Shown here: piece after piece, positions 54,907 to 63,864 of the stretch
How the letters are laid out: each line of letters opens with the position of its first letter
How positions within the stretch are numbered: the stretch's first letter is position 1
Assembly: GCA_020404105.1 (NCBI GenBank)
Contig: JADBWH010000036.1
Location: 39,867-103,866, forward strand
DNA from: Pseudanabaena sp. M53BS1SP1A06MG
Lineage (GTDB): Bacteria; Cyanobacteriota; Cyanobacteriia; Pseudanabaenales; Pseudanabaenaceae
Reading direction: 5' to 3'
Length of the DNA: 64,000 nt
Position numbers and translations under genes: made by a program
The notes under the pieces: generated by a model
The model's input: only the letters and a program-made list of their open reading frames with translations
Told to the model about the DNA's origin: nothing
Database searches by the model: none

Positions 54907-55517
54907 CTCAAATCCACCATTTAACTCATTTACCCGTAGTTGAGACTTTCCATTCGGTTCAGGGGGAAGGTACATGGATGGGTGTAAATGCTTTTTTTAT
55001 CCGCTTAGCTGGTTGTGATGTCGGATGTCCCTGGTGTGATACCAAAATCTCTTGGAATATCAAAAGACATCCTCACATCAAGATCTCCGATCTGGTCATG
55101 GAGGCAATCAAGGCTTATCCAGCGATCGTGGTTATTACTGGGGGTGAACCATTAATGCGTGATTTAACCGAGTTGACTCGACAGCTAAAGGAGCAAGATT
55201 TGCGGGTTCATCTTGAAACATCTGGTTCCCATCCGTTTAGTGGTCACTTTGACTGGGTGACTTTTTCACCTAAGAAGTTCAAATTCCCTCACAACAGCAT
55301 TTATCACCAAGTCAGTGAGCTTAAGGTCATCATTAAAGACGCATCGGATCTCTCGTGGGCTGAACAGAATGCGGCAAGAGTTCCTGTAAATGTGGTCAAA
55401 TACTTACAAGCTGATTGGGAGACAGAAAGCAGCAATGAGTTAGTTATGCAATATGTTTTAAATCATGCTGATTGGCGCATAAGTTTGCAAACGCATAAAT
55501 TATTAGGAGTGAGATAG
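54903..55517 (+). CDS. queE: 7-carboxy-7-deazaguanine synthase
   Basis: This radical-SAM enzyme makes 7-carboxy-7-deazaguanine on the route to queuosine. FHSVQGEGTWMGVNAFFIRLAG precedes the SAM motif CDVGCPWCDTK (C-x3-C-x2-C). GGEPLM follows. Length (204) is typical of the compact form. It overlaps ribD by 4 bp and its stop abuts the queC start, so the three are cotranscribed. Confidence 0.94.
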   Translation: MTQIHHLTHLPVVETFHSVQGEGTWMGVNAFFIRLAGCDVGCPWCDTKISWNIKRHPHIKISDLVMEAIKAYPAIVVITGGEPLMRDLTELTRQLKEQDLRVHLETSGSHPFSGHFDWVTFSPKKFKFPHNSIYHQVSELKVIIKDASDLSWAEQNAARVPVNVVKYLQADWETESSNELVMQYVLNHADWRISLQTHKLLGVR

Positions 55518-56195
55518 ATGACTGCAAGCACCAGTTCTCCAAGTTCTAAAAAAGCGGTAATTCTGCTATCGGGTGGGTTAGATTCGGCAACGGCGGCGGC
55601 TCAGGCGATCGCCGATGGATACGAAGCGATCGCCTTGTCCTTTCGGTATGGACAACGCCATGAACGGGAGTTATTAGCGGCTCGACAAGTTGCGGCGGCT
55701 CTACAGATTCAGGAACATTTTGTGGTTGATGTAAATTTGGCGCAGTGGGGAGGCTCGGCTCTAACTGATGCAAATCTTGCAGTGCCAACGGCAGGAATCC
55801 AAACTGAGGAAATCCCGATTACCTATGTTCCAGGACGAAATACCGTATTTATTTCGATCGCTCTGTCTCTAGCCGAGGCAAAGGGATCCGAGGCAATCTA
55901 TTTAGGAATTAATGCGGTGGACTATTCGGGCTATCCCGATTGTCGTCCAGATTATTTAGGAGCTTTCCAGAAATTAGCAGCACTTTCTTCCAAGGTCGGA
56001 CTATAGGGTCATGCACCACAATTAGTTGCCCCCTTAGTGATGGATTCTAAAGTAGATATTGTCCGACGAGCTAAGCGCTTAGGTGTGCCAATTGATCTTA
56101 CATGGTCATGCTATCAAGGTGGGGAAACGCCTTGTGGTGTTTGTGATTCCTGTCGCATTCGTAATCGCGCCATTTTGGAGGCTTTCAAGAATTAA
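55518..56195 (+). pseudogene. queC: 7-cyano-7-deazaguanine synthase with in-frame amber codon
   Basis: The frame starts ATG at 55518 and encodes the PP-loop [12 protein letters not shown] and YVPGRNTVF, typical of QueC (ATP-dependent nitrile formation from 7-carboxy-7-deazaguanine). After 162 codons a TAG (56004-56006) interrupts [17 protein letters not shown]. The same frame then runs on for 62 codons with full QueC pattern, including the zinc-site cysteines in [17 protein letters not shown], to a TAA at 56193-56195. Family members have Glu at this place, so a single G to T change (GAG to TAG) explains it. The truncated product would lack the zinc site. Readthrough, real nonsense mutation or sequencing error are all possible. 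Confidence 0.9.
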
Positions 56196-56232
56196 AGGTG
56201 TGGATCAAAGATCCACACCTTTAATTCTTGAA
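56184..56232. terminator. Terminator overlapping queC 3' end
   Basis: A perfect 23-bp inverted repeat (56184-56206 and 56210-56232, AAA loop) includes the last queC codons and stop. It separates queC from the convergent ABC1 kinase gene. Confidence 0.8.
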
Positions 56233-56244
56233 AAAGTTCGGCGA

Positions 56245-57939
56245 CTAGTTAATATTTTGGAAGGCGGCGAAGGGTAGGGCAGCCGCGATAGCTTTGGGCA
56301 TTACTCCAGTTACAGTTTTTAGAGCCATATCCCATAGTTTGGCGGGCTCGATATCAACTCTGAGCATATTCCAGATTCGCATTAACTCTTCAGTATGTAA
56401 TCGATTGTCTTCTGTCAGAGCTAACAAAATCCGACGACGAATATATTCACCATCTTTGGAGGCAAGGAATTTCAGACCCATACTTGCTGTGGGAATGATG
56501 TCAAATTGACCATCAGATTTAGCGATCGCTAATAAATTCTCTAGCCGAGACCATTGGAACTTATCATCCTTAAAGAGAACTTCCAATAATCTTGACCGCA
56601 GACTTTCGGACTCATCAGTCAACAATCGCCGCGCTACATAGGGATAGGCTACCTGCACAATCCGAAATTCAGGATTGAGGCTAAGGGCAACGCCTTCTTG
56701 GGTAATTACCGAGCGAATGATCAGTGCAAATTTAGCAGGCAAGCAGAATGGATAGTCGTACATGACCTTCGAGAAGCGATCAGTCACAACTTTAAAATTG
56801 AAATCCTTCACTTTCTCGGACATGATATCGCCAAGGACTGATTCAAGCGCATTGACGATTGGCTTCATTTCGATATCTGGTTGCAGAAAGCCGAGCCGCA
56901 CATAGTCCTGCCCTAGTTCGTCATAGTCTTTATTGAGCAAATGCACAACTGAATCAACTAATTGCTCTTTGGTTTGTAGATCCAATTGATCCATCATCCC
57001 AAAGTCAATGTATGCCATCTTGCCATCATAGGTAGCAAAGAGATTGCCAGGGTGAGGATCAGCATGGAAAAAGCCAAACTCTAGAAGTTGACGTAAACCA
57101 GACATTACTCCAATTCTTACAAGAGCATCAGTATCTAGTCCTGCTGCCTTTATTTGATCAATTTCATTGAGTTTAATGCCATTAATCCATTCTAAAGTCA
57201 GAACCTTATGAGTGCTGTACTGACGATAGATGTAGGGAACCTTGACAAGGGGATCATTTTGGAAGTAGCCTGCAAATCTTTCGGCATTAGTGGCTTCGTG
57301 GGCATAGTCGATTTCTTCAAATAGTTTTAAGCCAAATTCATCGACGATCGCCTCTAAGCTATTACCAAGGTTGAGTGGCAGAATTGGACCGAGCCAACTG
57401 GCAAACCAACGGAGAATAAATAGATCTAGGGTTAATGTAGGGATGAGTTCAGGGCGTTGTACCTTGACGGCGACCTCCTCTCCTGAATAGAGAGTTGCCT
57501 TGTAAACTTGACCTAAACTTGCTGCTGCGATCGGATCTTCGGAAATAGTGCGATAGATAGTCTGAACAGGCTTGCCTAATTCAGATTCAATAATCGCGAA
57601 GGCTTGATCATTGGAAAATGGCGGCAATTGATCCTGAAGTTTTGTTAACTCCTCTAAAAAATCCACACGTACCAAGTCAGGGCGTGTCGATAAAGCCTGT
57701 CCAACTTTGATATAAGTAGGACCAAGTGCCGTGATAATACGTCGTAACTGTTCGGCAAGTTTGGGTTGACTTACAGTGTTACCCGTCAAGACATCCCAGC
57801 CAAAAGCTAAGCCAAAACTGAAAGCAAAATAAATAATTTTTAAAATGCGACTAATCGCTAGCCATGGGCGACTACCATAATATTCGGCATTGGCTTTGGC
57901 ATCGTAGCGATTTAGCTCTTCTAGGGGATGCTGACTCAC
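56245..57939 (-). CDS. ABC1 (UbiB-type) atypical kinase
   Basis: This 564-residue protein has the ABC1 motif TYIKVGQALSTRPDLVR (KxGQ), AASLGQVYKATL (the Ala-rich loop), VAVKVQRP with the catalytic Lys, and DPHPGNLF with YIDFGMM. Two hydrophobic helices lie near the ends. UbiB/ABC1K proteins act in quinone (plastoquinone/prenylquinone) metabolism in cyanobacteria and plastids. The start is GTG at 57939. It is not in an operon. Confidence 0.92.
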   Translation of the reverse strand: MSQHPLEELNRYDAKANAEYYGSRPWLAISRILKIIYFAFSFGLAFGWDVLTGNTVSQPKLAEQLRRIITALGPTYIKVGQALSTRPDLVRVDFLEELTKLQDQLPPFSNDQAFAIIESELGKPVQTIYRTISEDPIAAASLGQVYKATLYSGEEVAVKVQRPELIPTLTLDLFILRWFASWLGPILPLNLGNSLEAIVDEFGLKLFEEIDYAHEATNAERFAGYFQNDPLVKVPYIYRQYSTHKVLTLEWINGIKLNEIDQIKAAGLDTDALVRIGVMSGLRQLLEFGFFHADPHPGNLFATYDGKMAYIDFGMMDQLDLQTKEQLVDSVVHLLNKDYDELGQDYVRLGFLQPDIEMKPIVNALESVLGDIMSEKVKDFNFKVVTDRFSKVMYDYPFCLPAKFALIIRSVITQEGVALSLNPEFRIVQVAYPYVARRLLTDESESLRSRLLEVLFKDDKFQWSRLENLLAIAKSDGQFDIIPTASMGLKFLASKDGEYIRRRILLALTEDNRLHTEELMRIWNMLRVDIEPAKLWDMALKTVTGVMPKAIAAALPFAAFQNIN

Positions 57940-58042
57940 TCTGTTAAATACCTTTTTTATATCCCAATCAAACTACCAGTATACAAAACTACATAATGTA
58001 GTTGTAACATTTTTTAAAGAGTTGTGATAATTTGCCATCTAC

Positions 58043-58089
58043 AAAAAGAAATGAATGGTGGTGCTTTGTGCCACCATTCATTTCTTTTT
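58043..58089 (-). terminator. Terminator downstream of aar
   Basis: A perfect 19-bp inverted repeat (58043-58061 and 58071-58089) with A and T tracts and a nine-base loop. It overlaps the aar stop codon (58088-58090). Confidence 0.8.
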
Positions 58090-59107
58090 AATTAATTAGC
58101 GGTCTAAATCCGTGCTTAATTGAAACTGCACCAATTTTTTCCATGTTCTCAATGGATATTAAATTGCGTCCCCATGAAAAATTGGTGTGCCATCCCTCAA
58201 ACTCTAACAGCATCGCTTCAGCAAAACAAGCAAAAAGCTGACGAGTAGGCTCAGTCATACTTACGATTTTCATAATCTTCCAGTCAATATCGAGGCTATG
58301 CTCGACAATGCCCCCATCGATCACATAAATTCCTTCTTCTTGAACAAGGCTAGACATATTTTTGGGATAGCCTCCATCGATGAGGATGCAGGGGCGTTTG
58401 AGGGTAGTGGAGTCGATTGCCATGCCCTTTGCCATACTGGCTACCCACACGATAATATCTGACTGAGGCAAAGCTTCTTCGATACTCAAAACTTTACTGC
58501 GACCAAGTTGAGCTTGAAGTTCTTGCAACCGTTCTTGATTGCGGGCAACTAGCAAAAGCTCTTTAATATTAGTACGCGCATCAAGCCAACGACATACAGC
58601 ACTACCAATATCCCCCGTAGCTCCACAAACTGTAACCGTAGCCTTGGCTAAGTCAACGCCAAATTTACGACTAGCTTCTTCGATTTGGCGGCAAATAATG
58701 TAAGCCGTATGGGTATTGCCTGTGGTGAAGCGATTGAATTCGAGCTGAATATTTCGCACGCTCGACATCTGGCTTAAGTTAAAATTCTCGAAAATAATCG
58801 AGGAAAATCCCCCTAAAGCCGTGATATCGATATCATGCTTTTGTGCATGCGCCATCGCATTAAGGATTTTGCGAATAGCGGTTTTAATTTTGCTTCCTGC
58901 CAACATTTCAGGCAAAAAGCATGACTCTACATACAGCCCTTCGATCTGCTGACCTGTAGCACTCGTAACTTTGATGCGATCGACGATTTGGGGTGGGGCG
59001 CTACACCAAAATTCCAAACCTTGATCGGCATATTCGGGATAGCCTAATTCCCTTGCTACAGACTGAGCGTGTTCAAGACTTGTTAAATGCCCAATGAGAC
59101 CAAACAT
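58088..59107 (-). CDS. aar: Long-chain acyl-[ACP] reductase
   Basis: This 339-residue enzyme reduces fatty acyl-ACP to fatty aldehyde, the first step of alkane synthesis. [20 protein letters not shown], the NADPH-binding [14 protein letters not shown] and the catalytic Cys near 294 ([12 protein letters not shown]) are as in cyanobacterial AAR. Length is standard. It follows ado on the same strand, but 341 bp of repeats lie between them, so cotranscription is less certain than in most genomes. Confidence 0.96.
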   Translation of the reverse strand: MFGLIGHLTSLEHAQSVARELGYPEYADQGLEFWCSAPPQIVDRIKVTSATGQQIEGLYVESCFLPEMLAGSKIKTAIRKILNAMAHAQKHDIDITALGGFSSIIFENFNLSQMSSVRNIQLEFNRFTTGNTHTAYIICRQIEEASRKFGVDLAKATVTVCGATGDIGSAVCRWLDARTNIKELLLVARNQERLQELQAQLGRSKVLSIEEALPQSDIIVWVASMAKGMAIDSTTLKRPCILIDGGYPKNMSSLVQEEGIYVIDGGIVEHSLDIDWKIMKIVSMTEPTRQLFACFAEAMLLEFEGWHTNFSWGRNLISIENMEKIGAVSIKHGFRPLIN

Positions 59108-59124
59108 CGATTGCGGTTACCAGT

Positions 59125-59445
59125 TTTTGATTAGCGATTGGCTATTGGCTGTTAGCTATTAGATATTTATATAAATTATAAGGTAGTGCTGCAAAGTAAT
59201 TTTTTTAGTAATTGTGTTGCGGGCGCTTCGCGCCCGCAACACAATTACATTGCATGACTACCAATTATAAATATCTGTTAGCGATTAGCGGTTAGCTTTT
59301 TGGATTGAGATTTAAAGTGTTTTTTAGAAATTGATAATTTCTTTAAAGGCTGATTTAGCCGTTCTAGAATATTTTAGCTGTTAGCCAAAAACTAATAACC
59401 AACAGCCAAAAGCTCAAGGCTAATAGCTAATTGCTAATAGCTAAA
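59125..59445. repeat. Short degenerate repeats of AGCTATTAG type
   Basis: Clusters of 7-9-bp words, TTAGCTATTAG and GATTAGCGATTGGC, occur at 59130-59165, 59278-59300 and 59375-59445, partly in inverted orientation. They flank the family D element. Confidence 0.55.
59182..59262. mobile_element. Family D miniature element
   Basis: Ends GGTAGTGCTGCAAAGTAAT and ATTACATTGCATGACTACC are imperfect inverted repeats (81 bp), with a perfect central palindrome (AATTGTGTTGCGGGCG-CTTCG-CGCCCGCAACACAATT). The same right end occurs in the hybrid element at 39211. Confidence 0.7.
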
Positions 59446-59448
59446 TAA

Positions 59449-60156
59449 CTAAGCAGCCAACAAACCCATTGCCGACATCTTCATAATGTCACGAGTGTTG
59501 AAGCCAATTTTGCCAAGACTTTCTCCATATTGGATCATGAAGTCTTCAACTAAAGCTTCTTTTTCCATGCCGAGGACTTTGGCATCAGTTTCAACTTGGT
59601 TGAGCATTTTCCAAACGATCGGCAAATTTTGACGATTAGCTTGCTCTAAATTTGCTTTGGATTGTTCAAAATGCTCTTGCAACCATTCCTCACCAAAGTT
59701 AAGATGCAGATATTCATCTTTGACTACGCCCTCAGTAATTTTGCGAGCGAAAGGATCGGCGACGGGAATATAGATGTTATAGGCAGCGATCGCAAAACAC
59801 TCAATAACTAGTGATTGGATCAACAGGCAAGTAACAATATCCTTAGTTGCAAAGGCTTTTTGGAAATTGCCATGCAATTCAGCAAAGAACTTCTCAGCAA
59901 ATTCCATGTCTGGGGTAACGTTGAGGTTTTTACCACAGGCAGTAAAACCCTTCTTGTGACGCTCCTCCATCTTGGCAAGTTTAATCAGATCTGTTTTAGA
60001 TTCGGGCAGTAGCTCCGCTAGTTGGAGATAGTTGCTGTATGCTTCAGCTTCGCCCTCAATGACGATCGCATTGATTCGGCTGTAGGCATCGCGATATTGT
60101 TCAGTCTGATAATTAATTTGATCAGTAATCGCTACAGCTTCGAGTGTTTGCCCCAT
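59449..60156 (-). CDS. ado: Aldehyde-deformylating oxygenase
   Basis: This 235-residue ferritin-like di-iron enzyme converts fatty aldehydes to alkanes plus formate. The metal ligands appear as [19 protein letters not shown] (ExxH), [11 protein letters not shown] and [12 protein letters not shown] (ExxH). The length is standard. With aar it makes the odd-chain alkanes found in cyanobacterial membranes. Start is ATG at 60156. It is upstream of aar on the minus strand. Confidence 0.97.
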   Translation of the reverse strand: MGQTLEAVAITDQINYQTEQYRDAYSRINAIVIEGEAEAYSNYLQLAELLPESKTDLIKLAKMEERHKKGFTACGKNLNVTPDMEFAEKFFAELHGNFQKAFATKDIVTCLLIQSLVIECFAIAAYNIYIPVADPFARKITEGVVKDEYLHLNFGEEWLQEHFEQSKANLEQANRQNLPIVWKMLNQVETDAKVLGMEKEALVEDFMIQYGESLGKIGFNTRDIMKMSAMGLLAA

Positions 60157-60236
60157 GTTTTGCCTCTTTCAGTATCCCTGCTCAATAAAAGTTAATCTCT
60201 AGCTATTTTATGCTAAGTGGCACTGTGCAATAAAAT

Positions 60237-60291
60237 TAAAAGCCAAAACAGGATTGCAGGGAAAATCTCACAATCCTATTTTGGCTTTTAT
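60237..60291. repeat. Inverted repeat upstream of ado
   Basis: Arms AAAGCCAAAACAGGATTG and CAATCCTATTTTGGCTTT differ at one position and are separated by 14 bases. Confidence 0.6.
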
Positions 60292-60331
60292 AGCCACAGA
60301 ATGTTTAGGCATAAATCAGTCTAATCAAGTT

Positions 60332-60400
60332 CTCGAAAGCGTCTCTTCGCAAAGCTTTCAAGAATCTTTTGGGATTTTAAGTTAGCATAAAGCGCTATAT
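60332..60400. repeat. Family A remnant
   Basis: AAAGCTTTCAAGAATCTTTTGG then GATTTTAAGTTAGCATAAAGCGC resembles the right half of family A. Confidence 0.5.
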
Positions 60401-60529
60401 ATTTTCTAAGTATTTTCAGGTGATGCCAATTCATCTAGGGCAAATGCATAGTAGTTACTGCATCTCGCTTACCCTTTCTTTATTGTACGTCAAGGCGTTA
60501 AACTGAAGATTGTCCCTCAACTCGTGGTT

Positions 60530-62656
60530 ATGGCAAGTTTTCTGTTAGAAGTTGGTACTGAAGAATTACCCGCCAGTTTTATCGTAGATGCTTTGAGCCA
60601 ATGGCAAGAGCGCATCCCTAAAATTTTAGATGAACACCAACTAACTACGAGCAAGATCAGTGTCTATGGTACGCCCCGTCGTCTTGCCGTACTAATTGAG
60701 GGTTTACCTGTGCAACAAAGCGATCGCAGTGTTGAGCTAAAAGGACCTACGGTAGGTTCTGCTTTTGTAAATGGTGATTCACAGGGAGAGCCAACTAGGG
60801 CTTTATTAGGTTTTACTAAGTCAAAGGGGATTGATCTCAAAGACATCTTTATCAAAGAGACTGATAAGGGCTCATTTGTTTTCGCTAATCAGCAAATTGT
60901 GGGCCGTCAGACTGCGGATATTTTGCAGGAACTAGCACCATCATGGATTACTGGACTTGAAGGTAAGCGCTTGATGCGTTGGGGTAATGGTGATCTCAAG
61001 TTTCCCCGCCCGATACGTTGGTTAGTTTCCCTATTCAATTCCCAAATTTTACCGATTGCTTTAGAAAATGTACAGAGCGATCGTCTGAGTCAAGGGCATC
61101 GGGTACTGCATCCGCACTCAGTAGTGATTGACACTGCTGAGGACTATGTGGCGACTTTGCGTGAAGCCTTTGTTTTGGTTGATGGTAAAGAACGTCAGCA
61201 TCATATCCTCAACCAAATCAATAGCATAGTAGAGCTGTTTAATGGCAATGCGGAAATTCCTGAGGATTTGCTTGAAGAAGTCACCTATTTAGTAGAATTT
61301 CCGACCGCAGTTATCGGTGAGTTTGAGCGTGAATTCTTGGAGTTACCTCAGCCAGTAATTAAAACGGAAATGGTTAGCCACCAGCGCTATTTCCCCGTAC
61401 ATTCCGCCTCAAATCCCGATCAACTATTGCCCCGCTTTATTACAATTTCCAATGGTAATCCTGATAAGTCACGGTTGATTGCCGCAGGCAATGGTCGAGT
61501 AATTCGGGCGCGCCTTTCCGATGGCAAATTTTTCTACGATAGCGATCGCGCTGTACATTTAGAAACCTTTTTACCCCTTTTAGAAAAGGTCACTTTCCAA
61601 GCTCAGCTTGGATCGGTTGCCGAAAAGGTGGAAAGAATTAGAGCGATCGCGAAATTAGTGGTTGACTCGATTGCAAATATAGAAATCACTGAAGCTGATC
61701 ATGTATTAATTGATCGCACTGCCCAGCTTGCTAAAGCCGATCTGGTGACGCAGATGGTCAAGGAATTTCCTGAATTGCAAGGTCAAATGGGTTATTACTA
61801 TGCCCTCTCTAGCAAGGAACCTTTTGCAGTGGCGACAGGCATTCGTGAGCATTATCAACCTAAAGGTGCGGGGGATGCTTTACCTACTTCACTAACAGGC
61901 AAGATTGTAGCGATCGCTGATCGTATCGATAGCCTCGTTGGCATTTTTGGGCTGGGCATTATTCCTACGGGTTCATCCGATCCCTTTGCCCTGCGTCGGG
62001 CGGCAACTGGGCTTGTCCAAATTGCATGGGACAACGAATTTGCACTGAATTTACCAAAACTGCTGCAATCAGCGATCGCCATTTATGCCGACAAGGGCTT
62101 GCTGGCGAAACCCGCAGAAACTGTTTTGGAAAATCTCTATAAATGGTTTAAGCAACGCTGCGATACGATTTTGTCTGAGCAGGGCATTGATTACGATCTT
62201 GTTGATGCGGTTACTGGGAATAATGATCTCGCCTATACCCTGCAAGGTTTGAGCAATCTCAATCGCATCAAAGAACGTGCCCACTTTTTGCAACAATCTC
62301 GTGAAGACGAGACTCTCGGTGCAATCTATGAACCAATTGTGAGAGCTTCTCGCCTTGCGGTACAGGGAGATCTAGATAGCATCACTATTGATGTTAAGTC
62401 AGTTGTTAATCCAACTAAATTGACTGATGCTGCGGAACATTTGTTATATCAGGCGATCGCCGCTTTGCCCTGTCAACCCAGTGATGAGCAGTTAATGGAA
62501 GGGATTAAAGCGATCACGCCTGTCCTTGCTAAATTCTTTGATGATGTGTTAGTTATGTCTGAAGATCCTCAAGTGCGACAAAATCGCCTCAATCTCCTTG
62601 GTATTATCCGTAACTACAGCCGTCAGTTAGCCAACTTTAGCGTCATACTTAAATAA
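60530..62656 (+). CDS. glyS: Glycine-tRNA ligase beta subunit
   Basis: This 708-residue subunit of the tetrameric bacterial glycyl-tRNA synthetase begins MASFLLEVGTEELPASF, followed by GTPRRLAVLIEGL and the HD-type and anticodon-binding domains. The ATG at 60530 is preferred to a GTG two codons earlier. The alpha subunit gene (glyQ) is not adjacent. It ends in a palindromic terminator. Confidence 0.96.
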   Translation: MASFLLEVGTEELPASFIVDALSQWQERIPKILDEHQLTTSKISVYGTPRRLAVLIEGLPVQQSDRSVELKGPTVGSAFVNGDSQGEPTRALLGFTKSKGIDLKDIFIKETDKGSFVFANQQIVGRQTADILQELAPSWITGLEGKRLMRWGNGDLKFPRPIRWLVSLFNSQILPIALENVQSDRLSQGHRVLHPHSVVIDTAEDYVATLREAFVLVDGKERQHHILNQINSIVELFNGNAEIPEDLLEEVTYLVEFPTAVIGEFEREFLELPQPVIKTEMVSHQRYFPVHSASNPDQLLPRFITISNGNPDKSRLIAAGNGRVIRARLSDGKFFYDSDRAVHLETFLPLLEKVTFQAQLGSVAEKVERIRAIAKLVVDSIANIEITEADHVLIDRTAQLAKADLVTQMVKEFPELQGQMGYYYALSSKEPFAVATGIREHYQPKGAGDALPTSLTGKIVAIADRIDSLVGIFGLGIIPTGSSDPFALRRAATGLVQIAWDNEFALNLPKLLQSAIAIYADKGLLAKPAETVLENLYKWFKQRCDTILSEQGIDYDLVDAVTGNNDLAYTLQGLSNLNRIKERAHFLQQSREDETLGAIYEPIVRASRLAVQGDLDSITIDVKSVVNPTKLTDAAEHLLYQAIAALPCQPSDEQLMEGIKAITPVLAKFFDDVLVMSEDPQVRQNRLNLLGIIRNYSRQLANFSVILK

Positions 62657-62693
62657 AATAAGAGGGGGATGCAAAGCATCCCCCTCTTATTTT
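62655..62693 (+). terminator. Terminator of glyS
   Basis: A perfect 18-bp inverted repeat (62655-62672 and 62676-62693, AAA loop) begins inside the glyS stop codon and ends in a T run. Confidence 0.88.
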
Positions 62694-62798
62694 TATGTGC
62701 CTAATTTCGACTTACAACTCTATGTCTTTTTCCTCAAAAAGATTTCTGGTAGTACTGCATAAACAACTGAAACAAATTGATAGCGGCAACTTAACAAG

Positions 62799-62905
62799 TA
62801 TTACAGCCTGTTGATGCTTTGAGTAGTACAGAAATATTTTTGAAAGCAACGCGAAGTGCTGCTTTCAAAAATATTTCTGGGTTTTAAGTAAGCGAAAAGC
62901 GCTTT
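62799..62905. mobile_element. Family A palindromic element, copy 4 (reverse)
   Basis: TATTACAGCCTG at the left and AAGCGCTTTA at the right bound the palindrome CAGAAATATTTTTGAAAGC versus GCTTTCAAAAATATTTCTG. Its right end carries part of the stop codon of the next gene (62904-62906). Confidence 0.8.
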
Positions 62906-63803
62906 AACGAGTTAGGGATGGTAATTTGGTCAGAATTTTGCCATTGAGATCAATTTTATAAGTCAGTGATTTATGAAAATTTGTCACTGTGACATTCCAA
63001 CCTTCCAGTTTCTTCGCTGGTAAACAGGGTGTATTTGGTGGAGCCGTGGGAATGCGGAAACAATTGAGCCTTGGTTCAACTTGGGTAATGAAGAGGTTAG
63101 CAATGGGTTTTTGCAAATCTGATTGAGCTGTCTTAAATACTAGGCGGGCGATCGCTGTCGGTAGCTCATCGGTGCGGTTAGGCAGTCCTGCGATCGCCTC
63201 AGTGCGAAGGTTCAAGGCATCATTACTAATGCGATATATTTGCTTTGCTTGGGACTTTCCTGTAACTGTTACCCGATAGCCCCGAATAATTTGTTGAGCG
63301 CATAATTCTGCCAAATTCCCTAACCCTAAACAGCTATCAGGGAAGTTTTGAGCCTCAACATTATTAATCAGTACAACAGAGGGTGGAATTTGCAAGTGTT
63401 TGCTTGCGATCCGCTTGATTTCGTTACGCACCTGAGTCGGCAAGCTACTTTCAATCGCAGGATTATTCCGTGCAATCAATTGTATATCTTCGACTGTTTC
63501 ACCTTGAAGCACCCAACTTTGATGTGGGTGGAGAAGGGTAATTTCCCAGTTGGGGGGAGCAGGGTACATCCAGCTATCGCCCTTACCGATGCTCTCGACT
63601 TTAACAACTTTCGCTGTGTTATCAAGTTCCTCTTTGGCAATCGACCTTTTTAGTACCTGTTGGGCGATCGATTCCGCTTGTGGCGTAGCTAAAATTTGTG
63701 GATTAGCAACATTAGCTTGTACAGGAATTAGCGAACTAGAGAGAATCAGACATCCATAAAGAGTTGATTTTACTAATCCTTGAGGAGAGAAATATTGCAG
63801 CAT
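62904..63803 (-). CDS. Exported cyanobacterial protein, unknown function
   Basis: This 299-residue protein starts MLQYFSPQGLVKSTLYGCLI with a hydrophobic signal-peptide core ending VQANVA. The mature part has a PDSCLGLGNLAELCAQ motif with paired Cys, common in secreted cyanobacterial proteins, and a second Cys pair (LNCFRIPTAPPNTPC), so disulfides are likely. I do not assign a function. Its stop codon lies in the end of a family A element. It is transcribed alone. Confidence 0.72.
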   Translation of the reverse strand: MLQYFSPQGLVKSTLYGCLILSSSLIPVQANVANPQILATPQAESIAQQVLKRSIAKEELDNTAKVVKVESIGKGDSWMYPAPPNWEITLLHPHQSWVLQGETVEDIQLIARNNPAIESSLPTQVRNEIKRIASKHLQIPPSVVLINNVEAQNFPDSCLGLGNLAELCAQQIIRGYRVTVTGKSQAKQIYRISNDALNLRTEAIAGLPNRTDELPTAIARLVFKTAQSDLQKPIANLFITQVEPRLNCFRIPTAPPNTPCLPAKKLEGWNVTVTNFHKSLTYKIDLNGKILTKLPSLTR

Positions 63804-63864
63804 AGATATTGAGATATAAATTTCAGCAAATCTTATAATTTCAAGTTAACCAATAAACTAATGT

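Larger units (their letters stand above)
59108..59448. other. Repeat-filled spacer between ado and aar
   Basis: The spacer holds a family D element (59182-59262) and, on both sides, runs of short related words (TTAGCGATT, GGCTATTGGC, GTTAGCTATTAG, CTAATAGCTAATTGC), in places mirrored. Promoter elements for aar must lie within it. No gene. Confidence 0.65.
60157..60529. other. Divergent intergenic region, ado / glyS
   Basis: This 373-bp gap contains an imperfect inverted repeat (60237-60291: AAAGCCAAAACAGGATTG versus CAATCCTATTTTGGCTTT) and a degraded family A element (60332-60400). Both promoters must be here. Confidence 0.6.

Noticed and set aside
55990..56010. TAG in queC as a pyrrolysine or other recoding site
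   Set aside because: Nothing nearby supports recoding, and cyanobacteria are not known to use pyrrolysine. A point mutation or sequence error is simpler.
14532..62905. Recurring palindromes as a CRISPR array
   Set aside because: Copies are kilobases apart, differ in length and have no regular spacers. No cas gene is present.
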